Shown piece after piece: positions 5,745 through 13,768 of a stretch of 13,909 bases of DNA. The notes under the pieces were generated by a model. That model ran no database searches and was not told the origin of the DNA. It was given only the letters and a program-made list of their open reading frames with translations. How positions within the stretch are numbered: the stretch's first letter is position 1; every line of letters starts with the position of its first letter. This DNA is from Polyangiaceae bacterium (GTDB lineage Bacteria; Myxococcota; Polyangia; Polyangiales; Polyangiaceae). The DNA lies in assembly GCA_025936205.1 (NCBI GenBank), contig JAICTU010000230.1, positions 1 to 13,909 on the forward strand, in the 5' to 3' direction. The translations under genes and the position numbers were made by a program.

Positions 5745-8060
5745 TCAGCCGGAGCGGCGAACGGGTTCCGGTTCGTCCTGGGCCCCGATCCGGGATCGGG
5801 TTTCCGAGCGAGGCTGCTCTTCCATGTCCTCCTCACCGACGATGCGCTCGGGTACGCCACACATCGCGCGCGACGCAAACATACCGCCCATGACGGCGGC
5901 TTCCACGCAGCCCGCGTTGATGCCGTTGTAGGTCCAGTCACCGGACAGCACGAGGTTGGCGAAGGGCAGCTGGTCGGCGCGCAGCCGGTACTGGGTGCTG
6001 CCCGGCACGGACAGCACGTAGCGCTCGGTCGGGTCGAGGTTGACGCGCAGGTACTGCGACTTCAGGCGATCGGCGCCGCGTTGATCCTGCAAATCGACCA
6101 GCAGCTCCCACAGGAAGGTGCCGCCGGGCGTGACGCAGTTCGGCCACAGCTCCTGCAGCTGCGTGTTCATGAATTTCCGCACCAGCTCCTGGTAGCTGGC
6201 GAGCTCGCGGTTTGGAAACGCGTGATCGCTGAAGGGGGGAATGGGATGCGCGTCGGGGAGCGGACCGCAGAAGTAGGCGATACTCTGCGGGAGGTGGGTA
6301 TCCGGCCAGTTCTCGCGCCGCACCAGATCGCTCATGTCCGCCCAGGTATCGATCGGTTCGTAGAACGCTCCCAGCACCGGCCCTTCCGTGACGCCGTTCG
6401 GCGACTGCCAGCCGAGCGCGCGCGTGTCCTTGGTCAGCCAGAGCTGCAGCGCCTGCGTCTGCACGGTCTGCACGTACTTCACGGACTGAGCCAGCTCGTG
6501 GCTAGCCGCCAGAAGCTCCGTGCCGATCTGGTTCAGGGCGGCGATCGACACGCCCAGCACGACCTGATCGAAGTCGCGCCCCAGCTCCAGGCACAGGGGC
6601 TCTTCGTCCTTCCAGCGTGGCGCCCAGGAAGACTCGAGATTGATCTTGGACGCCTTCAGCTCCAGACCGTCGCTGATCTGGCTGTAGTCGGGCGCGCTCG
6701 GCCAGCAGGGCAGGCCCTTCACCGGGAACAGCGGCTGGTAGTTTTCGACGCCGGGAGCCAGCTTCACCTGCTTGCACAGCTCGATGCGCTGCACGAGCGA
6801 TCGGTCCGGTGACAGGCGCAGCGCCGTCACGCGGTGGAAGAACTTGAACTTGACCCCGCGATTCAACAGCACCTGGTAGAAGGGCACGGCCACCGTGTCG
6901 CCCATGCCCGCCTGCATGCGGTAGAAGATGGCCCCCTTGTACGTGAGCAACATGCGCAGCATGCCGCGCATGGCCGTGCCCGCGGCGAAGGCCGGGCGCG
7001 CGATCTCTCCCTGCTCGTATGCAAAGGCGAGGTCGTAGATGCCGCGGATCAGCCCCGAGTCGAGCGTGACCGAGTTGGCGCCGTACTTCTTCAACCAGCC
7101 GCGCAGGTCCAGTCCGTCGATGCTGTCCCAGCCCTTGGTCGGAATGGCATCGGCGATGATGCCCGCGGCAGCCGAGCCCGCGAGGTTGAGGCAGACCCAG
7201 ATTTTGTGGGCCTCGAAGTTGGTGTTGACTCGGCTTCCGAGCAGCAGCCAGGCGAGCCCCATCAAAGCTTCGATCAACCAGGCGATGGCGTGGCGCACCA
7301 GACTGTTCTGCACCCGCGGGTGGTCCTCCAGCGCGCCGAGCAGCTGCAGCACGTGCGAAGCGAGCAGGGAGACGGGATGCGTGGGCGCCGGCGGGGTGGG
7401 CGAGAGCACGCTGCCGTGGCCGCGCGCGTGGTCGACTGCGCCGAGCTTCTGCGGATCGGGGCTGAGCTTGCTGATCAGCGCCGATACCCATTCCGGTATC
7501 TCCGGTAGGGCGAGCGGGCTCTTGGGCAGCGCTTCGCGCGCGGCCTCGGAGCTCTCCCAGAGCTCGATGATCCACTGGACCAGCATCTGCGCGTAGGCCA
7601 GCGGCGTGGGCAGCACGCCGCCTTCGCCGGGCGTGAGGTAGTTGGTCGGGAACACGAAGTTCCACGGGTGGAACCCGTCGTCGAGCTTTTCCTCCAGCAC
7701 GATGTAGCTGTGCTTGTGGAAGGCCTCTTCCCAGGTGGCGAGCGGCTCGCCCGGCTTGCGGCCGAGCTCTGCATAGGCGGCGCGCATCGCGTGGAAGGCG
7801 TTCTCGTAGAAGCCCATCCAGATGTGTAGGCCGTGCTCCTCGATCCGATCGGCGATCTCCCGGTTGCGGCCGCTCGCGCCCTTGCCGCCCAGCCGCCAGC
7901 CCAGCTGATAGAAGGTGACGTCGTATTTGGCGCGCAGCTCCGGGGTGCTGGTGAGCTCAAAGGCCGTGGTCAGCGCGGCGACGCCGCCGCCCAGCACCGC
8001 GACGCGGATCTTGCTCGGGGTGCCGGGTGTTCCCGAAAGACTGTTGCTCTCGTTGCTCAT
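5745..8060 (-). CDS. FAD-dependent oxidoreductase (amine oxidase / phytoene-desaturase-like), 771 aa
   Basis: This is a large flavoprotein of the NAD(P)/FAD-binding Rossmann superfamily that includes amine oxidases and carotenoid desaturases. The N-terminus holds the dinucleotide-binding GGGVAAL (24-30), then YQLGWRLGGKGASGRN (51-66) and EEHGLHIWMGFYENAF (74-89), a signature of a long subgroup. The C-terminus has the typical FAD-contact pattern LVLSGDWTYNGINAGCVEAAVMGG. The length is well above the usual 450-500 residues; the extra sequence is mainly in the middle (about 90-330). The ATG at 8060 has AGGAGG (8067-8072) upstream and overlaps the previous gene's stop as ATGA, so translation is coupled to the decarboxylase-like gene. 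They probably act on the same pathway. The substrate is unknown: a lipid, terpenoid or amine are all possible. The gene appears intact. Confidence 0.9.
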   Translation of the reverse strand: MSNESNSLSGTPGTPSKIRVAVLGGGVAALTTAFELTSTPELRAKYDVTFYQLGWRLGGKGASGRNREIADRIEEHGLHIWMGFYENAFHAMRAAYAELGRKPGEPLATWEEAFHKHSYIVLEEKLDDGFHPWNFVFPTNYLTPGEGGVLPTPLAYAQMLVQWIIELWESSEAAREALPKSPLALPEIPEWVSALISKLSPDPQKLGAVDHARGHGSVLSPTPPAPTHPVSLLASHVLQLLGALEDHPRVQNSLVRHAIAWLIEALMGLAWLLLGSRVNTNFEAHKIWVCLNLAGSAAAGIIADAIPTKGWDSIDGLDLRGWLKKYGANSVTLDSGLIRGIYDLAFAYEQGEIARPAFAAGTAMRGMLRMLLTYKGAIFYRMQAGMGDTVAVPFYQVLLNRGVKFKFFHRVTALRLSPDRSLVQRIELCKQVKLAPGVENYQPLFPVKGLPCWPSAPDYSQISDGLELKASKINLESSWAPRWKDEEPLCLELGRDFDQVVLGVSIAALNQIGTELLAASHELAQSVKYVQTVQTQALQLWLTKDTRALGWQSPNGVTEGPVLGAFYEPIDTWADMSDLVRRENWPDTHLPQSIAYFCGPLPDAHPIPPFSDHAFPNRELASYQELVRKFMNTQLQELWPNCVTPGGTFLWELLVDLQDQRGADRLKSQYLRVNLDPTERYVLSVPGSTQYRLRADQLPFANLVLSGDWTYNGINAGCVEAAVMGGMFASRAMCGVPERIVGEEDMEEQPRSETRSRIGAQDEPEPVRRSG

Positions 8061-9040
8061 CGTGCCCCTCCTGCCGACCAGATCGTCTTGCCGAGATCCA
8101 TCGAGAAACTGAAATAGACGTAGAAGCCGAGATCGATGCGCTGCTGCGGCGCGAAGCCGAGGCGCCCCGGCAAGTCGCAGCTGGCGTAGGAGTAGAAGCG
8201 CGCATCCCAACCGCCGGGCAGAAAGCCCGCGCCGCTGAAGCCGTTGACCGTCGCGTTGGCTTCGATGATCGCCTGGTAGCTGGCCGCGTTCGGAGCCGTC
8301 GCGTCACGGAATTGCTTGAGAAACACCATCGGCTGGTGCAGACCGAGCAGGTCTTCGAAGCTTTCGACGAAGAAGTTCCAGTCGCACTCGGCTTCGCCCT
8401 CCGAGTGCAGCTTCTTGGCGATGGCCTCGAACGCCTCGCGCCGCTGGCTGGCGTCGAAAGTCTGCAGGGTGCTGGGGAGCGCGCTCTGCTCGTTGCGCGC
8501 CAGCTCGAAGATGCGCTGTTGCACCACCTGCGTCTCGGGAGTGTAGCTGGGCAGCACCAGGCCATCCGTCCACAGGGGGCCAGGGTCGTGCGGGTCGCGC
8601 GGCAGCTGTGCCCAGCCGATGGCCTTCGGATAGCCGTAGACCTCGCGGCCCGTGGCCATGGCGTCGGCGATGGTGACCCAGATGTACGGCACGTACCACG
8701 CCAGGTGGTCGAGCTCGCGGCGGCCGTTCACGAGCTTGTATGCTCCGCATAGCAGCCACACGGACATGTCCGCTTCCTGCAACCAGCCCTCGGGTGCCGT
8801 CGGCCCGATGCAGCTGATCTTGCTGATGTTGGCCAGCACCAGCAGCGCCCGCGACAGCAGCGGGCGATACTCGTAAGGCTGGCCGCCGCTCGGGGCGTTG
8901 AGCTCCCGGTTGAGCAGCGCGCGCTGCAGGTCCTTCGGGCTGGGCACCGCCCAGGCCGTCATGAAGGCATCGCTCTGCTGGAAGGGAGGCGGGAACACCA
9001 CCTCATTGTCTCGTTCGACGTACTTGGCCGGCTCGCTCAT
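8057..9040 (-). CDS. Acetoacetate decarboxylase-family protein
   Basis: This encodes 327 residues resembling the acetoacetate decarboxylase (ADC) fold, whose founding member forms a Schiff base between a lysine and a beta-keto acid and releases CO2. The key segment is ATGREVYGYPKAIGWAQ, with Lys139 in the place of the Schiff-base lysine. The founding Clostridium enzyme has a second lysine right after it that tunes the pKa; here the residue is Ala140. Other family-like parts are WYVPYIWVTIADAM before the lysine and a C-terminal strand-rich end (IDLGFYVYFSFSMDLG). It is longer than the classical enzyme (about 245 residues), mainly by N-terminal and middle insertions, so it may do related chemistry (other keto acids, aldolase or dehydratase) rather than true acetoacetate decarboxylation. 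It starts 30 bp after the kinase gene and overlaps the oxidoreductase by ATGA. Its ribosome site is weak. Confidence 0.85.
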   Translation of the reverse strand: MSEPAKYVERDNEVVFPPPFQQSDAFMTAWAVPSPKDLQRALLNRELNAPSGGQPYEYRPLLSRALLVLANISKISCIGPTAPEGWLQEADMSVWLLCGAYKLVNGRRELDHLAWYVPYIWVTIADAMATGREVYGYPKAIGWAQLPRDPHDPGPLWTDGLVLPSYTPETQVVQQRIFELARNEQSALPSTLQTFDASQRREAFEAIAKKLHSEGEAECDWNFFVESFEDLLGLHQPMVFLKQFRDATAPNAASYQAIIEANATVNGFSGAGFLPGGWDARFYSYASCDLPGRLGFAPQQRIDLGFYVYFSFSMDLGKTIWSAGGAR

Positions 9041-9070
9041 GCTTCTTGGACATCCCCTCTTCAGGCTCGC

Positions 9071-12000
9071 TCAGGCGCGAGCGTCGAACAGCTGGCGCGC
9101 CCGCTCGAGATCGAGGGGGCAATCCAGCTGCTTGAACATCTGTTCGGCGCGTGCCGCATGCTCCGTCCGCTCCTTGCTGAGCGGCGCCGCGCTGCGCGCG
9201 AGATCGAGGTGCGCGAGCGCCTCGTCGTACGGCATGCCCAGCTGGCGCGCGCAGAGCAGCGCCCGCTCGAAGGCGCGCGTCGCGGCACGCTGCTTGCCAT
9301 CGAGCCGCAGCGCTTCTCCGCGGAGCCGCTGGTAGCAGGGCCCGCCGATCGGGACGCTCAGCGCCAGCGTCAGCAGGTCGAACACGGCGCGGCGAGCCGC
9401 CCGGCGCGCGGTCAGCGTGGAACGCGCGCATTGTCCGCTCGCGTGCAGCTCTCGTTCCCAGCGCGCCAGGTACACCTCGGCCACGCCGGCGTAGCCGGAC
9501 AATGTCGAGAACACGGTCGGCAAGCTGCCGCGGATGCGGCTGGCGGTCAGCTGTGCTGCCTGCAGCGCGGAGCTCAGATCGCCCGCGCGCAGGTGCAGCG
9601 ACGCGAGCAAGCCCGTAGCGATGATCTTGGACGGCACATCGACCAGCGGCTCCAGCAGCGCGTTCGACTCCACGAGCATGACGCGTGACACCTCCAGCTC
9701 ACCCAGGCACATGTGGGCGCGGGCGCCCGCATACAGGCCCCAGGAGACGTGCTGCTGATCGCCATTGGCCCGGGCGGTACGCTCCAGCTCGCGGTAAGTG
9801 TCCGCGCTCTCGCGGAAGCGACCGGTGTAGAAGTCGGCGTGGCCCTGCAGCGTCCGGGCCATGCCCAGCGCCTTCAAGTTGCGAGTGCGCAGCGCGATGC
9901 GCGTGCACTCCGCGCACAGCTCGCGGACCTCTTGCCAGTCACCGTTGCCGATCTTCCACGCCGCCTTGGAGTACAGCGAGTAGGCCTGTCCGGCGCGGTC
10001 CGAGGTAGCGAGGGCCGTGCGCAGGGCCAGCTCGAAGTAGCGCTCGCCGAGCGCAGGCAGCCGGCTGATGCCCGCGGCCATGCCCAGCATCGCGTAGGGC
10101 ATGGCCAGCGGCACGGCGACGCCGGCGCGTTCCCCCAGGTTCACCGCTCTCAGGCTGGCCGCGATCATCGGCACGGCCTCGAAATCGAAGTAGCTGCGCT
10201 CGGCCAGATGGTGCGTGGCCAGCGCCGCCTCGACCAGCGTCTGCTGCTCGAGCGCGCCGCGCCGGCGCGGGCTCCAGCCCGGCCGCGCTCGGTGCACCAG
10301 CTGTTGACCTGCCTCGCGGAGCAAGCTCCAGCCCCAGCCGAGCGGCGAGCGCGGGGGAGAGTGCCCGGTGTGGTCCAGCGCGTGCAGGAGGTGGCGTTCG
10401 ACCGCGCTCAGATCGCCGAGCGCGTAACTGGCCTCGGCGAGTCTTCGCTCCCAGCGCGCGCGGCGCAGCCTCGCCAGCCGGAGCGCGGTCTTGCCGGGCG
10501 AGCGCCGCGCGGAGGCCGTGGGGTCCAGGCCCTGCGCGATGCGCAGATCCAGATCGAGCGCGCTCTGGAAGTGCCGCAAGGCGTCGCGGTTGGCGTTCGT
10601 GGCGAGGGCGTGCTCGCCGGCCAGCTCCAGGTGTTCGAGCGCGGCCCGCCATTGTTCGCCCTGCAGATGATGATGAGCGAGCGTGGCATGCGCTTGCAGC
10701 AGCTCCGGCGAGCCATGCAAGGCCTGCTCGAGCGCAGCTGCAGCGCGCCGGTGCAGGGCTCGCCGCGGCTGGTGCGGAATGCGCGCGTGCGCGGCCTCGC
10801 GCAGCTTGTCGTGCAAGAAGCGCAAGCGTGAGCGCTGGCCCTCGGGCGCCGGCGCCACCTCTTCCAGGATCTGGCGCGCGATCAGCTCGCCCGCGGGCTC
10901 CCAGGCGCGCTCTTCGGGCAGGTCGGTCACCGCCAGCAGCAGCTGCCAGTCGAGCTCGCGGCCCAGCACAGCGGCGGCAGCCAGCAGCTGCTGAGCCGCT
11001 TCGCTGAGCCCGTCGAGGCGGCGGCTGACGAGGGCGGCGATCGAGCTCGGCAGGGTGAGCCGCGGGCCGGAGCTGCCGAGAGCAAGCAGCCGATCGTCGA
11101 TCTGCCAGTCGCCGCTCGGCGCGCGATACAGGAGCCGCTCATCGACGGCCGTGCGCAGGTACTCGGCGGCGAAGAAGGGATTGCCCTCGGATTGTCTCAC
11201 GAACAAATCCACGAAGCCGGGTGTGCTGCTGAGCGCGAGCATGCCGCGCACCAGCTCGCGCAGCGAGGGCTCCGATAGGCCGCTCAGTGTGAACTCGTTC
11301 ACGTCGCGGCGCTGGCGCAGCTCCACCAGCGCGCCCGTCTTCTCGTCGGCGCGGTACACGCCCACGATCACCAGCGCCTTGTCGCCGAACCAGTCGTCGG
11401 GCAGCGAGCACAGAAAGCGTAACGAGGCCTCGTCGGCCCACTGCAGGTCGTCGATCACGAACACGAAGGGGCACACGGCCGCAAAGGCCGCGAGCGTCTC
11501 CGCGAGGGCTTGCAGCAGGCGCTGCTGGGCGGCGCTGGCGGGCAGCGCCTCGGGCTCGGGATAATCCGGCACACCCGGCAGCGAGCCGAGGCTGGGTTCG
11601 CAGGCCGCCAGCAGCTTGGCGCGCTCACCCAGCAACACCGGCGCGAGCTCGGGGGAGCTGATGCAGCGATCTGCGATCGCGAGCAACAGGCTGCGGAAGG
11701 GATGCAGGCTCGCTTCGTTGGACTGGGCTTCGGCTGCACCCAGGCGCAGGCACGTACTGGTGACGACGCGCATGCCCTGCACCGCCGCGCCGCGCGCGGC
11801 CGCCATGGCCAGATACGTCTTACCAATGCCGCTCTCGCCGGAGATGAGCAGCAGGCTACCCCGGGTCTGTAGCGCCTGCTGCACGCGCGCCTGGAGCGCG
11901 TGCAGTGTTTCATCGCGCCCGACCAGCGTCGAGCGATACACGTAGCTGCGCGGCAGACGCGTCGAGCGCCAGAAGTCGCGTCCGGCTCCGAGCGAGCCGA

Positions 12001-13045
12001 GGCTGCGCGCAACCTCGCTGGCGTGGCCCGGTCGATCTGCCACCCGCTTCTGCAGCAGCCGCAGCACCAGCTCGTCCAGTTCCGGGGGGACGTCGTCCAC
12101 CAGCGAAGACGGTGGCAGCACCGGCACATTCAGATGGCAGCAACGGATCTCCGCAGCGCTGCGACCGGAGAAGGGGGGCCTACCCGTCAGCAATTCGTAG
12201 AGCAGACAGCCCAGCGAGTACAGGTCGGCGCGCGCATCGACCATCTCGCCGCGGATCTGCTCGGGCGACATGTAGGCGGCGGTCCCGGCCGCGCCCCGCA
12301 TCACATCGTCCAGTACCTCGCGACCCGTGCCGCCCGGGAAGCGCCAGGCCAGCCCGAAGTCGAGCAGCTTGGGGGCGCCGTCCGCGCACAGCATGACGTT
12401 GGCGCACTTCAGGTCACGGTGCACCACGCCTTCCCCGTGCACGAATGCCAGTGTATCGCACAGCCCGCGCGCCATCTCGAGCACGGCCGGCAGCTGGCCG
12501 CGCGCCACTCGCTCGCGGCCGTGCTGAGCGCTCGGGTCCAGCAGCGACGGGCCGGCGAGGCTTTCAGCTCGCGGGGGACGGCTGCGCAGACCGCGTTCCG
12601 TCAGCGTGGAGGCGAAGTCCGATGCGATATGCCCGCCGCCCTGCCACAGCTGGCTCACGTAGCTGGCCAGCGTCTCGCCTTCGAGCAGCTCCATCGCGTA
12701 CCAGGGCACGCCCGCATCCACGCCCTGATCGAGGATACGCACGACACCCGGGTGCTCCAGCCTGCGGAGCGCCGCGATCTCGCGGCGCATGCAGCCCATG
12801 TCTCCGATGTTCTCGGCGAGCAGGCGCTTGAGCGCGACCACCTCACCGCTCTGCACGTCGCAAGCTCGAAACACGACGCCTGTTCCGCCACGACCGATCA
12901 CATGGAGGAGCCGATACGGACCGACCCGCTCGCTCGCCTCCGGAGCTGCATGCGCCCGGTCAGCGCCGGGGCTGGACGCTGAGGGATCGCTGTTCAGCGA
13001 GCCGCGAGCTCGCCGGGAATTTGGTGCTACCCGACAGGCCGTCAT
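9071..13045 (-). CDS. Ser/Thr protein kinase fused to AAA-type ATPase and TPR-like tail
   Basis: This encodes a 1324-residue signalling protein of the kinase-plus-STAND/AAA ATPase type common in myxobacteria. The kinase domain (about 43-350) is complete: glycine loop GRGGTGVVF (51-59), ALK with Lys73, alpha-C Glu89, HRDLKCAN (209-216), DFG (229-231), MSPE (259-262), DLYSLGCLLYELLTGRPPF. About 55 extra residues (131-185) sit between the hinge and the HRD region. The ATPase follows, with P-loop GESGIGKT (403-410) and Walker B VFVIDDLQWADE (528-539). From about 760 to the end is an Ala/Leu/Arg-rich helical-repeat region resembling TPRs. There is no membrane segment, so it is probably cytosolic. 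The ATG at 13045 is preferred to a TTG at 13213 because the sequence between looks non-conserved; ATG 13045 lacks a good ribosome site but overlaps an upstream short frame by ATGA. It heads the decarboxylase/oxidoreductase unit. Confidence 0.93.
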   Translation of the reverse strand: MTACRVAPNSRRARGSLNSDPSASSPGADRAHAAPEASERVGPYRLLHVIGRGGTGVVFRACDVQSGEVVALKRLLAENIGDMGCMRREIAALRRLEHPGVVRILDQGVDAGVPWYAMELLEGETLASYVSQLWQGGGHIASDFASTLTERGLRSRPPRAESLAGPSLLDPSAQHGRERVARGQLPAVLEMARGLCDTLAFVHGEGVVHRDLKCANVMLCADGAPKLLDFGLAWRFPGGTGREVLDDVMRGAAGTAAYMSPEQIRGEMVDARADLYSLGCLLYELLTGRPPFSGRSAAEIRCCHLNVPVLPPSSLVDDVPPELDELVLRLLQKRVADRPGHASEVARSLGSLGAGRDFWRSTRLPRSYVYRSTLVGRDETLHALQARVQQALQTRGSLLLISGESGIGKTYLAMAAARGAAVQGMRVVTSTCLRLGAAEAQSNEASLHPFRSLLLAIADRCISSPELAPVLLGERAKLLAACEPSLGSLPGVPDYPEPEALPASAAQQRLLQALAETLAAFAAVCPFVFVIDDLQWADEASLRFLCSLPDDWFGDKALVIVGVYRADEKTGALVELRQRRDVNEFTLSGLSEPSLRELVRGMLALSSTPGFVDLFVRQSEGNPFFAAEYLRTAVDERLLYRAPSGDWQIDDRLLALGSSGPRLTLPSSIAALVSRRLDGLSEAAQQLLAAAAVLGRELDWQLLLAVTDLPEERAWEPAGELIARQILEEVAPAPEGQRSRLRFLHDKLREAAHARIPHQPRRALHRRAAAALEQALHGSPELLQAHATLAHHHLQGEQWRAALEHLELAGEHALATNANRDALRHFQSALDLDLRIAQGLDPTASARRSPGKTALRLARLRRARWERRLAEASYALGDLSAVERHLLHALDHTGHSPPRSPLGWGWSLLREAGQQLVHRARPGWSPRRRGALEQQTLVEAALATHHLAERSYFDFEAVPMIAASLRAVNLGERAGVAVPLAMPYAMLGMAAGISRLPALGERYFELALRTALATSDRAGQAYSLYSKAAWKIGNGDWQEVRELCAECTRIALRTRNLKALGMARTLQGHADFYTGRFRESADTYRELERTARANGDQQHVSWGLYAGARAHMCLGELEVSRVMLVESNALLEPLVDVPSKIIATGLLASLHLRAGDLSSALQAAQLTASRIRGSLPTVFSTLSGYAGVAEVYLARWERELHASGQCARSTLTARRAARRAVFDLLTLALSVPIGGPCYQRLRGEALRLDGKQRAATRAFERALLCARQLGMPYDEALAHLDLARSAAPLSKERTEHAARAEQMFKQLDCPLDLERARQLFDARA

Positions 13046-13257
13046 GCGCAAGCAAGGAAAGGCCGAGCAGCGAGCTGCCGGCGACTGGAAGCAGGGCGGC
13101 AGCGCCGGTGGTACGCCCGGAGCAACACGCGTTCCTCGGTCGCCGAATTGAACACCATTCCCATGTACCCGCCGTCTCGCTTCGAGCGGTACGGAGCGAG
13201 CCGGGACCAACAATAGGGGTGAAATTCGAGTCCTTTAGCTGCGATCGGGTCGCGCAT
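13042..13257 (-). CDS. Possible small ORF coupled to the kinase start, unrecognised
   Basis: This 71-residue frame starts at an ATG (13257) and stops at a TGA (13042-13044) that overlaps the kinase ATG as ATGA, the layout of translational coupling. The first 50 residues are not the usual Arg/Ala-rich noise and include FHPYCWSRLAPYRSK and GGYMGMVFNSATEERVLL. The last 20 are Arg/Ala-rich and look less genuine. No ribosome site is convincing, and I recognise no family. It could be a real small protein, the tail of a decayed gene, or chance. Confidence 0.28.
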   Translation of the reverse strand: MRDPIAAKGLEFHPYCWSRLAPYRSKRDGGYMGMVFNSATEERVLLRAYHRRCRPASSRRQLAARPFLACA

Positions 13258-13512
13258 CCGACGCCAAAAGCGTGACGCCTTCGAGTGCGGGATGCTGGGC
13301 GATCAGGGAGGTGCGTTCAGCACATCGGTGCCGGTGCTCAAGCTGGAGCAGGGGCAGAGCGCTGGGGTCTTCCCTGGGCACCACCGTCAGAGCTCAGCTC
13401 CCCCAGGTCCGGGTGGCTCGAGGAGTATTCTCGCACGAGGGCCCTGCCGCTCGGCGGGAGGACAGCTGCAGCGCACCATGCGTGTGTTGCTTCTGCTCGT
13501 CTGGTCCTGTCT
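13046..13512. other. Intergenic stretch between kinase and CRISPR array with coding-like minus-strand frames
   Basis: No confident gene is present. Besides the 71-residue frame listed separately, a second minus-strand frame (13235-13384, GTG to TAA, 49 residues) contains the plausible protein stretch RTSLIAQHPALEGVTLLASD and overlaps the first by 23 bp in another frame. The two could be one gene broken by a frameshift near 13235-13257. Positions 13400-13512 show no coding signal, hairpin or repeat that I can support. The kinase promoter should lie here, but I cannot pick a box with confidence. Confidence 0.35.
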
Positions 13513-13768
13513 GCTTCGATGGGGTGGCTGCAGCAGGCAGCGGAGAGCGCGTTCACGTGCGCCTCGTGGCCTTGCTGTGGATCGTTCAATGGGGCCGCTG
13601 CACGCATGCAGCGGAGAGGCCCAAGACGCACCCCCGCCGTGTACTCGGCGCTGGTCGCGCTTCAATGGGGCCGCTGCACGCATGCAGCGGAGAGACATCG
13701 CAAAGGGCGCGAACAAGATTGTCCTGAACTCGGCTTCAATGGGGCCGCTGCACGCATGCAGCGGAGAG
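13513..13768 (-). CRISPR. Short CRISPR array: four 36-bp repeats, three spacers
   Basis: Repeats lie at 13513-13547 (degenerate, one base short), 13583-13618 (two terminal mismatches), 13659-13694 and 13733-13768 (identical). On the minus strand the repeat reads CTCT, CCGCTGCA, TGCG, TGCAGCGG, CCCC, ATTGAAGC: a perfect 8-bp stem with a 4-nt loop and an 8-nt 3' end that would be the crRNA handle, as in many type I and III repeats. Spacers are 13548-13582 (35 bp), 13619-13658 (40 bp) and 13695-13732 (38 bp), all different. The ATTGAAGC end and the decayed leftmost repeat agree that the array is transcribed on the minus strand, with the leader to the right. Decay from right to left is typical of the old, leader-distal end. 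No cas gene is visible in the window; cas genes may lie beyond the right edge, or the array may be an orphan. Confidence 0.9.

Noticed and set aside
9003..9053. Short leader peptide before the decarboxylase-like gene (ATG at 9053)
   Set aside because: It overlaps the decarboxylase start in another frame, and its purine-rich stretch directly abuts the ATG with no spacing.
9713..12982. Several long plus-strand frames (9713-10831, 11900-12982)
   Set aside because: They are antisense to the kinase/ATPase gene, which has complete kinase and P-loop motifs.
13046..13213. N-terminal extension of the kinase from a TTG at 13213
   Set aside because: The extra 56 residues are Arg/Pro/Ala-rich with no domain and no ribosome site. 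The ATG at 13045 leaves a normal short lead before the kinase domain.
13443..13478. A further decayed CRISPR repeat to the left of 13513
   Set aside because: Only short matches such as GCTGCAGCG line up at the expected distance, no better than chance in this GC-rich sequence.
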